Notes under the pieces: model-generated
Seen by the model: the letters and a program-made list of their open reading frames with translations, nothing else
Database searches by the model: none
What the model was told of the DNA's origin: nothing
Assembly: GCF_014851765.1 (NCBI RefSeq)
Contig: NZ_JACVAI010000003.1
Span: forward strand, 558,001 to 622,000
Direction: 5' to 3'
Source of the DNA: Pseudomonas sp. PDM04
Lineage (GTDB): Bacteria; Pseudomonadota; Gammaproteobacteria; Pseudomonadales; Pseudomonadaceae
DNA length: 64,000 nucleotides
Translations under genes and position numbers: made by a program
Shown here: in pieces, positions 17,263 to 27,664 of the stretch
How positions within the stretch are numbered: the first letter of the stretch is position 1
How the letters are laid out: each line of letters begins with the position of its first letter

Positions 17263-18423
17263 ATGCTCGCACAACAACCTTCCATCAAGTCCTCCGATGA
17301 CGACCGTATCGCCTGGGTGCGCGTGTCGTCGGTCATCCTGCCGCTGGCCAACCCGATCAGTGATGCCAAGGTTCTGACCGGTCGGCAGAAGCCGATGACC
17401 GAGATCGCCATTCTGTTCGCGGAAATCGAAACCATCGACGGCCATCGCGGCCTGGGCTTCAGCTACTCGAAACGTGCAGGCGGTCCAGGGCAATTCGCCC
17501 ACGCCCAGGAAATTGCCCCCGCTTTGATCGGTGAAAACCCCAGCGACATCGCCAAGCTCTGGACCAAGCTGTGCTGGGCCGGCGCCTCGGTAGGGCGCAG
17601 CGGTATGTCGACCCAGGCCATCGGCGCGTTCGATGTGGCGCTGTGGGACTTGAAGGCCAAGCGCGCCAACCTGTCGCTGGCGCGCCTGCTGGGTGCCCAG
17701 CGTGATTCGGTGCGCTGCTACAACACCTCCGGTGGATTCCTGCACACCCCGCTGGATCAACTGTTGAAGAACACCGACCTGTCCCGGGAAAAGGGCATTG
17801 GCGGGATCAAGTTGAAAGTCGGACAACCGGATTGCGCCATCGACATCCAGCGCGTCAGCACCGTGCGCAAGCACCTGGGCGACCAATTCCCGCTGATGGT
17901 CGATGCCAATCAGCAGTGGGATCGCCCAACGGCCCAGCGCATGTGCCGTCAGTTCGAAGCGTACAACCTGATCTGGATCGAGGAACCGTTGGATTGCTAC
18001 GACGCCGAAGGCCACGCCGCGCTGGCGCAGCAATTCGATACGCCGATTGCCACCGGTGAAATGCTCACCAGCGTCGCCGAGCATGCCGAGTTCATCAAGT
18101 TGCGCGGCGCCGATTTCCTGATGCCCGATGCGCCACGGGTAGGCGGCATCACACCGTACCTGAAGGTCGCGGCCATGGCCGAGCAGGCCGGTTTGATGCT
18201 GGCGCCGCATTTCGCCATGGAGCTGCACGTGCACTTGGCGGCGGCTTATCCGACCGAGCCGTGGGTCGAGCACTTCGAATGGCTCGAGCCGCTGTTCAAC
18301 GAACGCCTGGAAACCCGCGACGGCCGCATGCTGGTGCCGACCCGGCCGGGCCTGGGGCTGACCCTCAGCGAGCAGGTCAAACCCTGGACGGCGCAGGCAG
18401 CCGAGGTCGGCACGCGTCCGTGA
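17263..18423 (+). CDS. L-talarate/galactarate dehydratase (enolase superfamily)
   Basis: Dehydrates L-talarate and galactarate to 5-keto-4-deoxy-glucarate, feeding aldarate catabolism. 386 residues, very close along its length to the Salmonella TalrD/GalrD as I remember it: PVSDAKVLTGRQKP-like start (PISDAKVLTGRQKPMTE), GFSYSKRAGG, SVGRSGM, YNTSGGFLHTPLDQ. The catalytic lysine pair is in GGIKLKVG (about 183), metal ligands are in DANQQW, WIEEP and TGEM, and the catalytic His is in PHFAMELH (about 316). Ribosome site AAGGAGAGCC. Last intact gene of the LacI-controlled module. Confidence 0.93.
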   Translation: MLAQQPSIKSSDDDRIAWVRVSSVILPLANPISDAKVLTGRQKPMTEIAILFAEIETIDGHRGLGFSYSKRAGGPGQFAHAQEIAPALIGENPSDIAKLWTKLCWAGASVGRSGMSTQAIGAFDVALWDLKAKRANLSLARLLGAQRDSVRCYNTSGGFLHTPLDQLLKNTDLSREKGIGGIKLKVGQPDCAIDIQRVSTVRKHLGDQFPLMVDANQQWDRPTAQRMCRQFEAYNLIWIEEPLDCYDAEGHAALAQQFDTPIATGEMLTSVAEHAEFIKLRGADFLMPDAPRVGGITPYLKVAAMAEQAGLMLAPHFAMELHVHLAAAYPTEPWVEHFEWLEPLFNERLETRDGRMLVPTRPGLGLTLSEQVKPWTAQAAEVGTRP

Positions 18424-18478
18424 CCCACCGTCGGTCGTTCGCTGTCGTGGCGCAGCGGGCGACCGTTTATGGCTCGTG

Positions 18479-18595
18479 CTGAGCACACCCGTCACGGGTG
18501 CGCAGGTGACGCGCCAGGCGATGGCGGATCTGGTCTTCGAAAATCTGGAGGGCTATTTCGACCGCGCAAGACGGGTGACGCCGGTCGCGCTGTAG
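18479..18595 (+). pseudogene. Decayed C-terminus of a 2-hydroxyacid dehydrogenase
   Basis: A stretch with no start codon or upstream domain reads STPVTGAQVTRQAMADLVFE then NLEGYFDRARRVTPV and a stop. This matches the end of D-2-hydroxyacid dehydrogenases (TPH.G.AT.ETRQAM..LV..NL..F.....LTPV). Only about 38 codons remain. In P. aeruginosa such a gene sits beside the gluconate dehydrogenase operon, so this looks like the scar of a deletion. The similarity is by eye and short. Confidence 0.5.
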
Positions 18596-18717
18596 AGCAT
18601 CCGATGATTTTTGGCGGTGGAAGACATTTGCGTGCCCATTCCTTCAAGTGAACGGCCTTGCTGGCCGATAACGTGGACAGCCATGATCTTCTACTTAAAA
18701 TTGCCTGGAAATCTTCG

Positions 18718-20322
18718 ATGCTGTCGTATCACCAAAAGCGTTTTCTGATCGTCGATGATTTCTCCGATTTCCGTAGCTCGGTCCGCTCCATGCTGCGCGA
18801 ACTGGGGGTCAAGGACGTCGACACGGCCGACACCGGCGAGCAGGCGCTGAAGATGTGTTCGCAGAAAGCCTACGATTTCATCCTGCAGGACTTCCATCTC
18901 GGCGACGGCAAGAAAAATGGACAGCAGGTGCTCGAAGACCTGATGTCCGAAAAATTGATCAGCCATGAAGCCGTGTTCGTCATGGTCACCGCCGAGACCA
19001 GCCAGGCCATGGTGCTCAGCGCCCTGGAGCACGAGCCCGACGCTTATCTGACCAAGCCGTTCAACCGCTCGGGCCTGGCCCAGCGCCTGGAGCGCCTGGA
19101 GCAGCGCAAGACCTTGCTCAAGCCGATTTTGCAGGCCCTCGACCGTGGCAAACCGGCCGAAGTGCTCAATGCCTGCATCGCCCTGTGCAAGCAGGACATC
19201 CGCTATTCGCCACTGTGCCTGCGCTACCGCGCCGATGCCCTGCGAGACCTGAATCAGAATGAAGCGTTGGAGCGCCTGTACGACAGCATCATTGCCGACC
19301 GGCCGTTGCCTTGGGCTTTTGCCGGGTTGGGTCAACTGCTGTTCAAGCGCGGACAAGTCGCCCAGGCCAAGGGCGTCTATGAAAAAGCCCTGAAGGTGTT
19401 CCCGATGATGCCGGCGCTGTACGACGGCATGGCGGATGTGCTGGTCGCCGAAGGTGACACCAAGGGCGCGCAGCAGGTGTTGGAGGAGGCGATTCGTTTG
19501 TCGCCGCTGGCCGTGCGCCGCCAGGCGCTGCTGGGCAAGCTGGCGATGGCCAACGAAGATTTCGACACGGCGTCTCGGGCGTACCGGCAGGCGGTCAGCC
19601 AGGGCGCACAATCGCGTTTCAAGGATGCCGAAAGCAACCTCGGCCTGGCCCATGCCCTGATCAGCAAAGGCAGTGACAGGGGGCTGGATACCCGCACGCG
19701 CCTGGAGATCAACACCACCCTGAGCGCCGTGGCCAAGGAAAACCCCGGTGACCCGGGCCTGCAGATTCGTGCACGGCTGATGAAGGCCACCAGCCTGTTG
19801 CTCAACGATGCCGAAACCGCGGACAAACTCACCGAACAAGCCATGCTGCGCCTCGATGGCATGGAGCAGTTCATGAGCGCCGAAGCTGCGCTGCTGGTGG
19901 CCAAGCAGTTGCAGATGCTCGGCCAGGCCGATGCGGGGGCGTCGATGCTGAAAAACTGCGCCGAAATCTACGGCGACGACCCGAACGTGATGAAAGGCAT
20001 CGCCAAGCTGACCGATGACCCCAACATCCTCAACTCCAGCAATGCGGCAGCCGATCTCAACCGACAGGGCGTGCGGGTGTACAAGACCGGCAACCTGGCG
20101 GAAGCACGGACCGTGTTCCGCAAAGCCCTGGCGATGCAGCCAAAGAACATCAGTATCGCGCTGAACATGGCGCAGTCGCTGCTGCATGGCACGGACACCA
20201 GTGTGCCGTCGGCGGAACTGGAAGAGTGTCGGGCCTGCCTGAAAATGGTCGGCCTGATGCCGGACACCGATGCGCGCTTCCCGCGTTACCAGAAACTGAA
20301 AATCAAGGCGTTTGGCGAATGA
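18718..20322 (+). CDS. Response regulator with TPR output domain
   Basis: 534 residues. Receiver domain about 8-128 (FLIVDDFSDFRSSVRSML); the phospho-acceptor is D58 in LQDFHLGDG and the switch lysine is in DAYLTKPFN. From about 130 to the end there are tetratricopeptide-like helical repeats (AKGVYEKALKVFPMMPALYD, GAQQVLEEAIRLSPLAVRRQ, EARTVFRKALAMQPKNI), with no DNA-binding or enzymatic domain. The output is therefore probably protein-protein interaction. An ATG 60 bp upstream is possible, but the receiver starts at MLSYHQKRF. Its stop overlaps the start of a small histidine kinase, so the two are translationally coupled. Confidence 0.88.
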   Translation: MLSYHQKRFLIVDDFSDFRSSVRSMLRELGVKDVDTADTGEQALKMCSQKAYDFILQDFHLGDGKKNGQQVLEDLMSEKLISHEAVFVMVTAETSQAMVLSALEHEPDAYLTKPFNRSGLAQRLERLEQRKTLLKPILQALDRGKPAEVLNACIALCKQDIRYSPLCLRYRADALRDLNQNEALERLYDSIIADRPLPWAFAGLGQLLFKRGQVAQAKGVYEKALKVFPMMPALYDGMADVLVAEGDTKGAQQVLEEAIRLSPLAVRRQALLGKLAMANEDFDTASRAYRQAVSQGAQSRFKDAESNLGLAHALISKGSDRGLDTRTRLEINTTLSAVAKENPGDPGLQIRARLMKATSLLLNDAETADKLTEQAMLRLDGMEQFMSAEAALLVAKQLQMLGQADAGASMLKNCAEIYGDDPNVMKGIAKLTDDPNILNSSNAAADLNRQGVRVYKTGNLAEARTVFRKALAMQPKNISIALNMAQSLLHGTDTSVPSAELEECRACLKMVGLMPDTDARFPRYQKLKIKAFGE

Positions 20323-21011
20323 ACAAGGACGACCCGTCACTGGATTTTTCCACGGTGATTGCCTCCACCGTGCACGACATGAAGAACTCCCTGACCTTGC
20401 TGATGCAGGCCCACAGCCAATGGCTGGAACGTTTGCCCGACCCACAGGGGCAGACGCCGGAGCAGGGCGTGATCGAGTTCGAGTTCGCCCACCTCAACGG
20501 CATGCTCGTGCAGCTGCTGGGGCTGTACAAGCTCGGCGTCAACCAGATGCCGTTGCAACCGGCCTATCACGAACTGGACGATTTCATCGAGGCGCAGCTG
20601 GCCTGTCATCAGGACGTGTTCGCCAGTCGCGGCATCATGGCCACTTATGAAGTGGACCCGCTGAGCCCGTTGGGCTTTTTCGACCGGGAGCTGATCGCGT
20701 CGGTGCTGGGCAACTGCATCAATAACGCCGTTCGTTACGCTCGCCACGCGGTGTTGATCAGTGTCAGCGATGAAGCCGGGCAACTGGTGCTGACGATCAA
20801 TGACGATGGCGACGGGTATCCGACCGAGATGATCGAGCGTCAGGCAGACTACGTGCAGGGCATCAACCACAGCAGTGGCAGTACCGGCCTGGGCCTGTAT
20901 TTCGCCGGACGGATTGCGGCGTTGCACCAGCGCAACGGCGTGGGCGGGTACACGCGGATCAGCAATGGTGGTCCGTTGGGCGGCGGTGTGTTCAGCCTCT
21001 ATCTGCCGTGA
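20319..21011 (+). CDS. Minimal sensor histidine kinase, partner of TPR regulator
   Basis: 230 residues, with no transmembrane segment and no N-terminal sensor domain. The phospho-acceptor is H19 in STVHDMKNSLTLL. The ATPase domain has N box GNCINNAVRYARHAV, G1 NDDGDGYP and G2 GSTGLGLYFAGRIA. It overlaps the response regulator by 4 bp (ATGA). Cytoplasmic; how it senses is unknown. It may receive the signal through a partner protein or through the TPR domain of its regulator. Confidence 0.88.
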   Translation: MNKDDPSLDFSTVIASTVHDMKNSLTLLMQAHSQWLERLPDPQGQTPEQGVIEFEFAHLNGMLVQLLGLYKLGVNQMPLQPAYHELDDFIEAQLACHQDVFASRGIMATYEVDPLSPLGFFDRELIASVLGNCINNAVRYARHAVLISVSDEAGQLVLTINDDGDGYPTEMIERQADYVQGINHSSGSTGLGLYFAGRIAALHQRNGVGGYTRISNGGPLGGGVFSLYLP

Positions 21012-21102
21012 TGTTTTTGTTTTTCGCTGCTTGATATTCCGAACAGGTGCAGCCTATTTTGTACGGTCGCCGTTCGCGGCTTGCACTACAAGGGAATGCG
21101 TC

Positions 21103-22446
21103 ATGACGACCGATGGCCAGGGTTCACTCGCACAGCGATTGACCGGCATTGATGAAATTGAGTGTGTGACGCCAGATCTCAATGGCGTGCCGCGCGGCAA
21201 GGTCATGACCGCCGAAGGGTTTCTCGAAGGGCGGCGTTTGCAGATGGCGCGTGGCGTGCTGCTGCAATGCATCATGGGCGGTTACCCGCCCGCCCGTTTT
21301 TATGGCAGCGATGACGGCGACCTGGCGCTGGTGGCCGATCCCGCGCAGATTCATCGCTTGCCCTGGAGCCAGCCGCCACGGGCCTTCGCGATCTGCGATG
21401 CCGATGAGCTGACGGGCGAAAGCTCGCGCCTGTCGACACGAGGCCAGCTCAAAGCCGTGATCGCACGCTATGCAGCGCTCGGCCTGGCACCGGTGGTGGC
21501 CACCGAGCTGGAGTTCTTTGTCTTCGCGCCCAACCCCGACCCGACACAATCCTTCCAGCCGCCGCTGGGCCTGGACGGCCGTCGCGAAGATGGCCAGTCG
21601 GCATTCAGTGTCAGCTCCAACAACGGCTTGCGCCCGTTCTTCAAGGAAGTCTATGACGCGATGGCGGCGCTGGGCCTGCCCCGCGACACCTTCATGCATG
21701 AGATGGGCGTCAGCCAGTTCGAGATCAACCTGCTGCACGGCGATGCGCTGCTGCTGGCCGACCAGACGTTCCTGTTCAAGCATCTGCTCAAGGAAGTCGC
21801 GCTCAAGCATGGCCTGACCGTGGTCTGCATGGCCAAGCCACTGGCGCATACGCCGGGCAGTTCGATGCACATCCACCAGAGTATCGTCGAGATCGGCAGT
21901 GGTCGGAACGTGTTCAGCGACGAGGCGGGAGAGCCGACCGCGACCTTCCGTCATTTCATCGGCGGGCAGCAGGCCGCGATGGCGGACTTCACCGCGTTGT
22001 TTGCGCCGAACGTGAATTCCTACCAGCGCTTGTGCCACCCCTTCGCGTCTCCCAATAATGCCTGCTGGTCCCACGACAACCGTGCGGCCGGCTTGCGCAT
22101 CCCGGCCAGCTCGCCGGTTGCGCGTCGGGTCGAGAATCGCTTGCCGGGCGCGGATGCCAACCCGTATCTGGCGATTGCCGCCAGCCTGGCAGCGGGTTTG
22201 CATGGGATTGAGAACCGGCTGGAGCCCAGTGCGGCGATCCAGGGTGAGTTCGAGGTGCCGGATAATCTTTCGTTGCCCTGTACCTTGCACGCCGCTCTCG
22301 AGCGTCTGAACCGTAGCCAATTGGCCAAGGAACTGTTCGGCAAGGAATTCATCGAAGGCTACGTGGCTTCGAAGACCCTGGAATTGACCAGCTTCTTTAA
22401 TGAAATTACCCCCTGGGAGCGCCGCGTCCTGGCTGCCCAGGCCTGA
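21103..22446 (+). CDS. Glutamine synthetase family protein (gamma-glutamylpolyamine synthetase-like)
   Basis: ATP-dependent ligase probably joining glutamate to a polyamine or other amine. 447 residues starting MTTDGQGSLAQRL after AAGGGA. It has the glutamine synthetase beta-grasp domain (DLNGVPRGKVM) and the catalytic domain: ELEFFVF metal ligands, GVSQFEINLLHGDAL, HTPGSSMHIHQS and AGLRIPASSPVARRVENRLPGADANPYL. The shorter length and these motifs place it with PuuA/Pau-type enzymes rather than GlnA. No other polyamine genes are adjacent except a following MFS protein, 69 bp downstream, so the substrate is open. Confidence 0.85.
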   Translation: MTTDGQGSLAQRLTGIDEIECVTPDLNGVPRGKVMTAEGFLEGRRLQMARGVLLQCIMGGYPPARFYGSDDGDLALVADPAQIHRLPWSQPPRAFAICDADELTGESSRLSTRGQLKAVIARYAALGLAPVVATELEFFVFAPNPDPTQSFQPPLGLDGRREDGQSAFSVSSNNGLRPFFKEVYDAMAALGLPRDTFMHEMGVSQFEINLLHGDALLLADQTFLFKHLLKEVALKHGLTVVCMAKPLAHTPGSSMHIHQSIVEIGSGRNVFSDEAGEPTATFRHFIGGQQAAMADFTALFAPNVNSYQRLCHPFASPNNACWSHDNRAAGLRIPASSPVARRVENRLPGADANPYLAIAASLAAGLHGIENRLEPSAAIQGEFEVPDNLSLPCTLHAALERLNRSQLAKELFGKEFIEGYVASKTLELTSFFNEITPWERRVLAAQA

Positions 22447-22515
22447 CGAACCTTCGTCTTCGGGCTATCTTTGCGCTAGCCCGTTTCTCACCGCAAGGAG
22501 CCGCTCGGAACGCCG

Positions 22516-23928
<1,413 letters not shown>

Positions 23929-23953
23929 AAACCTGGCATAAAAGACGGGTATA

Positions 23954-23989
23954 AAAAACGGGCAGTCACCGCAAGGGGCTGCCCGTTTT
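23954..23989. terminator. Bidirectional terminator between MFS gene and ycgR
   Basis: AACGGGCAG / CTGCCCGTT stem with A and T tracts on the two sides; convergent genes flank it. Confidence 0.8.
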
Positions 23990-24004
23990 CGTTGGCGCCT
24001 GCTG

Positions 24005-24751
24005 TTACAGGTCGTCTTTGTCGAAGCGCCGCGCTTCACGTTGAAGCTGATAGACGAATCGTTCGACCTGACGCTGCACCAGCCCGCTCATGTTATGGAA
24101 GCGGATACCGGCGAAGGTGGTGGAGATTTTCTCTTCGAAATGCAGGTAGCGCAGTTCGACCGGCGCGGTCATTTTGCCGAAGGGCAGGGCGGCGGCAAAA
24201 CGGTCGTAGACCTGGCCCAGTTGCAGGTTGCCGGTGATGTCGCCATCGAAACGCAACTTGCAGCCCGTGGCGGAAATGTCCAGCAGCTTGCCACGGATAG
24301 GCGCCTTGAGCTTTTCGCCGTCGAGGTCGATGTCGACCAGTTGTGCCAGCTTCAGGGCTGCGCGAAAGGCGTTGCGGCGCTGGTGGTAAACCACCTCGTC
24401 GGGCAGAGGGGCCAGGTAGCAGCGGTTGTCACCCGACTCGTCGATGGTCGGTTGGCCGTTGCTTTCCCAGGCGATACGCACGCCTTCATGAAAACCTTCG
24501 ACCCGGAACGGTTCGCCGGCCAGCATGAAGCGTTCGCCGTCGCGCGGGATCATTTCGTCGAGCTTGATCGTGCCGCGTTCGCGATCAACGTCGACCAGAT
24601 AGCTCTGGAAGCGCTGGGTGCGTTCGTGGAAAGTGATGATCAGCGGATCATGGCTGTCTTGCAATTGGCGCAGGTTGCCGGAGATCTCCAAAGGCGTGCT
24701 AAGCACCTTGGGTGGTTGCGGGGCATCTTCCGCGTTTAAGGCATTGGACAC
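24005..24751 (-). CDS. ycgR: Flagellar brake protein YcgR (PilZ domain)
   Basis: Binds c-di-GMP and slows the flagellar motor. 248 residues: YcgR N-terminal domain about 15-110, PilZ domain about 120-240. The c-di-GMP motif RRNAFR (RxxxR) is near residue 125, followed by [11 protein letters not shown] (D-x-S-x-x-G). The start codon is GTG, with GGAG 12 bp before it. Last gene of the flgA/flgM/flgN/ycgR flagellar block on this strand. Confidence 0.93.
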   Translation of the reverse strand: MSNALNAEDAPQPPKVLSTPLEISGNLRQLQDSHDPLIITFHERTQRFQSYLVDVDRERGTIKLDEMIPRDGERFMLAGEPFRVEGFHEGVRIAWESNGQPTIDESGDNRCYLAPLPDEVVYHQRRNAFRAALKLAQLVDIDLDGEKLKAPIRGKLLDISATGCKLRFDGDITGNLQLGQVYDRFAAALPFGKMTAPVELRYLHFEEKISTTFAGIRFHNMSGLVQRQVERFVYQLQREARRFDKDDL

Positions 24752-24843
24752 GGTTAATCAATCTCCAGACAAAATATGACTACGGCTGGCCAGTATATTG
24801 CCAGCATGTTGCGAGTCTTGATAGGGCGTGAGCATTTGCAGGC

Positions 24844-25311
24844 TCAAGCCTGACTGAGCGGACGCGGCTTCGCAAGCTTCGCGGTTGATCCGCGTGCATC
24901 ATAAAGTGCTGGCGGTTCGCCGCCTGTGAGGATTTTCAGCTGGTTGGCCGTGGCGGCCTGCTGAACCAGAATCGACTGGCCATTATTGGCATTCGCCGCC
25001 TGGCATTGGGCCAGAAGAGCGGTCAGGGCATCGCTCTGCTCCAGCAGTTGCGTGCCGACACTCGATTGGCTGGCCAGTTGCTCCAGGCCGCTGCGATTGA
25101 TCGGCAGGTTCAGACTGGCGAGGATTTCACTGCGCTTGCGGCCATGCTGTTCGAGCAGAATGATCATTGCCTGCTTCTGCGCCAGAATGTCTTCGAGCAG
25201 TGGCATGTCACGACCGTGCAAGGCGATGGACTCGGTTTGCAGTAACTCCAGCAAGTATTGAGCGGGAGCAAAGTCGTCGTTGATCAGTTGCAATAAATTA
25301 GTGTCGTGCAT
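24844..25311 (-). CDS. flgN: Flagellar export chaperone FlgN
   Basis: Cytoplasmic chaperone for the hook-filament junction proteins FlgK and FlgL. 155 residues, predicted all-helical (YLLELLQTESIALHGRDMPL, LLEDILAQKQAMIILLEQHG), with the polar low-complexity tail usual for Pseudomonas FlgN. Lies 48 bp downstream of flgM and shares its sigma-28 promoter. Confidence 0.92.
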   Translation of the reverse strand: MHDTNLLQLINDDFAPAQYLLELLQTESIALHGRDMPLLEDILAQKQAMIILLEQHGRKRSEILASLNLPINRSGLEQLASQSSVGTQLLEQSDALTALLAQCQAANANNGQSILVQQAATANQLKILTGGEPPALYDARGSTAKLAKPRPLSQA

Positions 25312-25359
25312 GGCTGGCCTTGGGTTTTAAGCGTCCAAAAGCCTGGCGCAGGCCGAGGC

Positions 25360-25683
25360 CTAGCGCTGGGCTTCGAAGTTAAGCAGTTTGCTGGCTACAC
25401 GGTTGCTGTCGACTTTATAGCTGCCATCGGCAATCGCTGCTTTCAACTCCGCCACGCGGGCTTTGTCGACGGCAGGCTGATCGCGCAGCTTGTCAGTGAC
25501 CTGTTGCAACTGCTGAGCCTCATTGCTGAGGTGTACCGATTCCCCGCTTTTAACGGTGGCCTGTTCGGCCGGGGTATTCAGCGCTGCGGACTGGCCGGCT
25601 TCGGCGGTGTCCTTGGCGGCACTGGTACGTGTACTGCCCGTCAGTGGCGAGGAGCTGTTCAAACGGCTGAAATCGATGACCAT
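25360..25683 (-). CDS. flgM: Anti-sigma-28 factor FlgM
   Basis: Binds and inhibits FliA until the hook-basal body is complete, then is exported. 107 residues. The N-terminus [16 protein letters not shown] is the export region. The C-terminal sigma-binding helices include [20 protein letters not shown] and [19 protein letters not shown], the family signature. It has its own sigma-28 promoter, giving the usual feedback loop. Confidence 0.95.
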   Translation of the reverse strand: MVIDFSRLNSSSPLTGSTRTSAAKDTAEAGQSAALNTPAEQATVKSGESVHLSNEAQQLQQVTDKLRDQPAVDKARVAELKAAIADGSYKVDSNRVASKLLNFEAQR

Positions 25684-25719
25684 GGTAAAAAACCTCTGAG
25701 TATTTGGACGCTTGCCATG

Positions 25720-25746
25720 TTTTCGGCCATCCCTGTGAAAACTTTA
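25720..25746 (-). promoter_or_regulatory. Sigma-28 (FliA) promoter of flgM
   Basis: Minus strand TAAAGTTT, 11 bp, GCCGAAAA: a near-perfect match to TAAAGTTT-N11-GCCGATAA, about 40-60 bp upstream of the flgM start. Confidence 0.9.
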
Positions 25747-25842
25747 GACTCATTTTATCAATGAGCCCGCAAGCGCCAGCACGTCTGCTGCCTGCGCCAC
25801 AGTTTAGGGAACAGCCCCGGGCAATGCCACCTCTTCAGGTCC

Positions 25843-26604
25843 CTACATGGCCACTTCCACCTGCCCTGGCGCGGTCACTTGCGCCTTGATGACCCGTCGA
25901 GAGTTGAGGTTTTTCACGCGAATCTGTTCGTTCATGCCGCCGTTGGACAGCGCTTCGCCGGGCATTCGTACGCTCAGCGTGCCGCTGCGGGCGGTAATCA
26001 CTACCTGATCGCCCTTGCGAATGACTTCCGTCTGTTCGAGATTGACCAGGGTAATCACCTGGTCGGCGACCATTGGTCGGGTCAGTCGCTGCCCGATCGC
26101 CTGGTCCGGGGCCGTCAGGTAGCCCTGGGTGATCACGCTGATGTCTCGTTCGCGCAGAATCACGTCGGCGGGCTCGACAATGTCGGCCCGACGCAAGGGA
26201 CGGGTGGTGGTCACGACGTCGCGGAACAGGCGGACTTGAGCGGGTACGAACACCGTCCACGGGGAACTGCCTTCGCAGCGAACCTTGACCGTTACCCGGC
26301 CCAGCGGCTTGGCCGGGCTCTCGAGGGAGGCTGTCAATTCCTTGTCGCACATGGGCATGCGCAGGCGTGGATCGAGCTTGTTGACCTGGATTTCGTAGCG
26401 ACCTTCCGTTTGACTGGTGGCCAGGTAGTCCTCTACGGTGAATTCAAGAAAGCCCTGAGTGACGCCGATAAGCATGTCAGGCAAGGTAACTTCGTCAGCA
26501 AGGGCAGGGGTGCCAGCGTTGAACAGGCAGGCGGCCGACATCCCGCAGAGCAATCTGCGGGCGATGGATGTCAGGCGTCGGAAAAATGTCGGTTCTGTGT
26601 TCAT
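25843..26604 (-). CDS. flgA: Flagellar P-ring assembly chaperone FlgA
   Basis: Periplasmic chaperone for FlgI P-ring assembly. 253 residues with a signal peptide (about 1-36, ending TPALADEV). The C-terminal SAF-type domain includes RRADIVEPADVILRERDI and ends RVIKAQVTAPGQVEVAM. The ATG used lacks a good ribosome site, and a sigma-54 promoter lies so close that the mRNA could be nearly leaderless; no better downstream start is seen. Divergent from cheV. Confidence 0.92.
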   Translation of the reverse strand: MNTEPTFFRRLTSIARRLLCGMSAACLFNAGTPALADEVTLPDMLIGVTQGFLEFTVEDYLATSQTEGRYEIQVNKLDPRLRMPMCDKELTASLESPAKPLGRVTVKVRCEGSSPWTVFVPAQVRLFRDVVTTTRPLRRADIVEPADVILRERDISVITQGYLTAPDQAIGQRLTRPMVADQVITLVNLEQTEVIRKGDQVVITARSGTLSVRMPGEALSNGGMNEQIRVKNLNSRRVIKAQVTAPGQVEVAM

Positions 26605-26614
26605 AAGAGTTAAA

Positions 26615-26632
26615 AAGCAAGCGCCGTGCCGT
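26615..26632 (-). promoter_or_regulatory. Sigma-54 promoter of flgA
   Basis: Minus strand CGGCACGGCGCTTGCT: GG and GC 10 bp apart, the -24/-12 pattern. It shares 15 bp (GGCACGGCGCTTGCT) with the flgB promoter. Confidence 0.8.
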
Positions 26633-26685
26633 TTAGTGATGAATGTGCGTCGCAACACAACTAGCGTTGGTGTAGGAGTCAGTGC

Positions 26686-27618
26686 ATGGCGGGTGTAATG
26701 GATTCGGTGAACCAGCGCACGCAACTGGTGGGGCAGAATCGCCTGGAGCTGTTGTTGTTCCGTCTTGACGGCCAGCAGCTGTACGGGATCAATGTGTTCA
26801 AGGTTCGCGAAGTGCTGCAATGCCCAGCGCTGACCCTGATGCCCAAGTCCAGTCCTGTGGTGTGCGGTGTGGCAAATATCCGGGGGGCGACCATTCCGAT
26901 CCTCGATCTGGCGATGGCGACCGGTTCCGGAGCGTTGAAAGATCAAAGCAATCCCTTCGTCATCATCACGGAGTACAACACCAAGACCCAGGGCTTCCTG
27001 GTGCGCTCGGTGGAGCGCATCGTCAACATGAACTGGGAAGAGATCCATCCGCCGCCCAAGGGCACCGGACGCGATCATTACCTGACCGCTGTGACTCGGG
27101 TCGACAATCAGTTAGTCGAAATCATCGACGTCGAGAAAGTGCTGGCGGAAGTGTCGCCGACACCGGAAGCGATTTCCGTCGGTGTGGTCGATCACGAGAC
27201 CCAGCACAAGGCGTTATCGTTGCGGGTATTGACCGTTGATGATTCCTCGGTGGCGCGCAAGCAGGTGACGCGTTGCCTGCAGACGGTCGGTGTCGAAGTG
27301 GTGGCGTTGAACGACGGGCGGCAAGCGCTGGACTACCTGCGCAAGCTGGTCGACGAGGGCAAGAAGCCGGAAGAGGAATTCCTGATGATGATTTCCGACA
27401 TCGAGATGCCGGAAATGGACGGGTATACCCTGACGGCCGAGATCCGCAACGACCCACGCATGCAAAAGCTTCATATCATCCTGCATACTTCATTGTCGGG
27501 GGTGTTCAATCAGGCGATGGTCAAGAAGGTCGGTGCCGATGACTTCCTGGCCAAATTCCGTCCTGACGACCTGGCATCCCGGGTGGTTGACCGGATCAAA
27601 GCAGCAGATATCAGCTAG
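26686..27618 (+). CDS. cheV: Chemotaxis protein CheV
   Basis: Couples chemoreceptors to CheA and carries a receiver domain for adaptation. 310 residues: CheW-like domain about 15-165 (RLDGQQLYGINVFKVREVLQ, GVANIRGATIPILDL), receiver about 180-305 with phospho-acceptor D in MISDIEMPEMDGYTL and lysine in FLAKFRPDD. Ribosome site AGGAG 8 bp before ATG. Followed by cheR, 46 bp downstream, probably one operon. Confidence 0.95.
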   Translation: MAGVMDSVNQRTQLVGQNRLELLLFRLDGQQLYGINVFKVREVLQCPALTLMPKSSPVVCGVANIRGATIPILDLAMATGSGALKDQSNPFVIITEYNTKTQGFLVRSVERIVNMNWEEIHPPPKGTGRDHYLTAVTRVDNQLVEIIDVEKVLAEVSPTPEAISVGVVDHETQHKALSLRVLTVDDSSVARKQVTRCLQTVGVEVVALNDGRQALDYLRKLVDEGKKPEEEFLMMISDIEMPEMDGYTLTAEIRNDPRMQKLHIILHTSLSGVFNQAMVKKVGADDFLAKFRPDDLASRVVDRIKAADIS

Positions 27619-27664
27619 GGGCCTGTTGCCCCTGGCGGTTCACACGATTTAAGAGGCGGCATCA

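Noticed and set aside
18469..18651. 60-codon frame MARAEHTRHG...
   Set aside because: Another frame of the same stretch gives a better explanation, the end of a hydroxyacid dehydrogenase.
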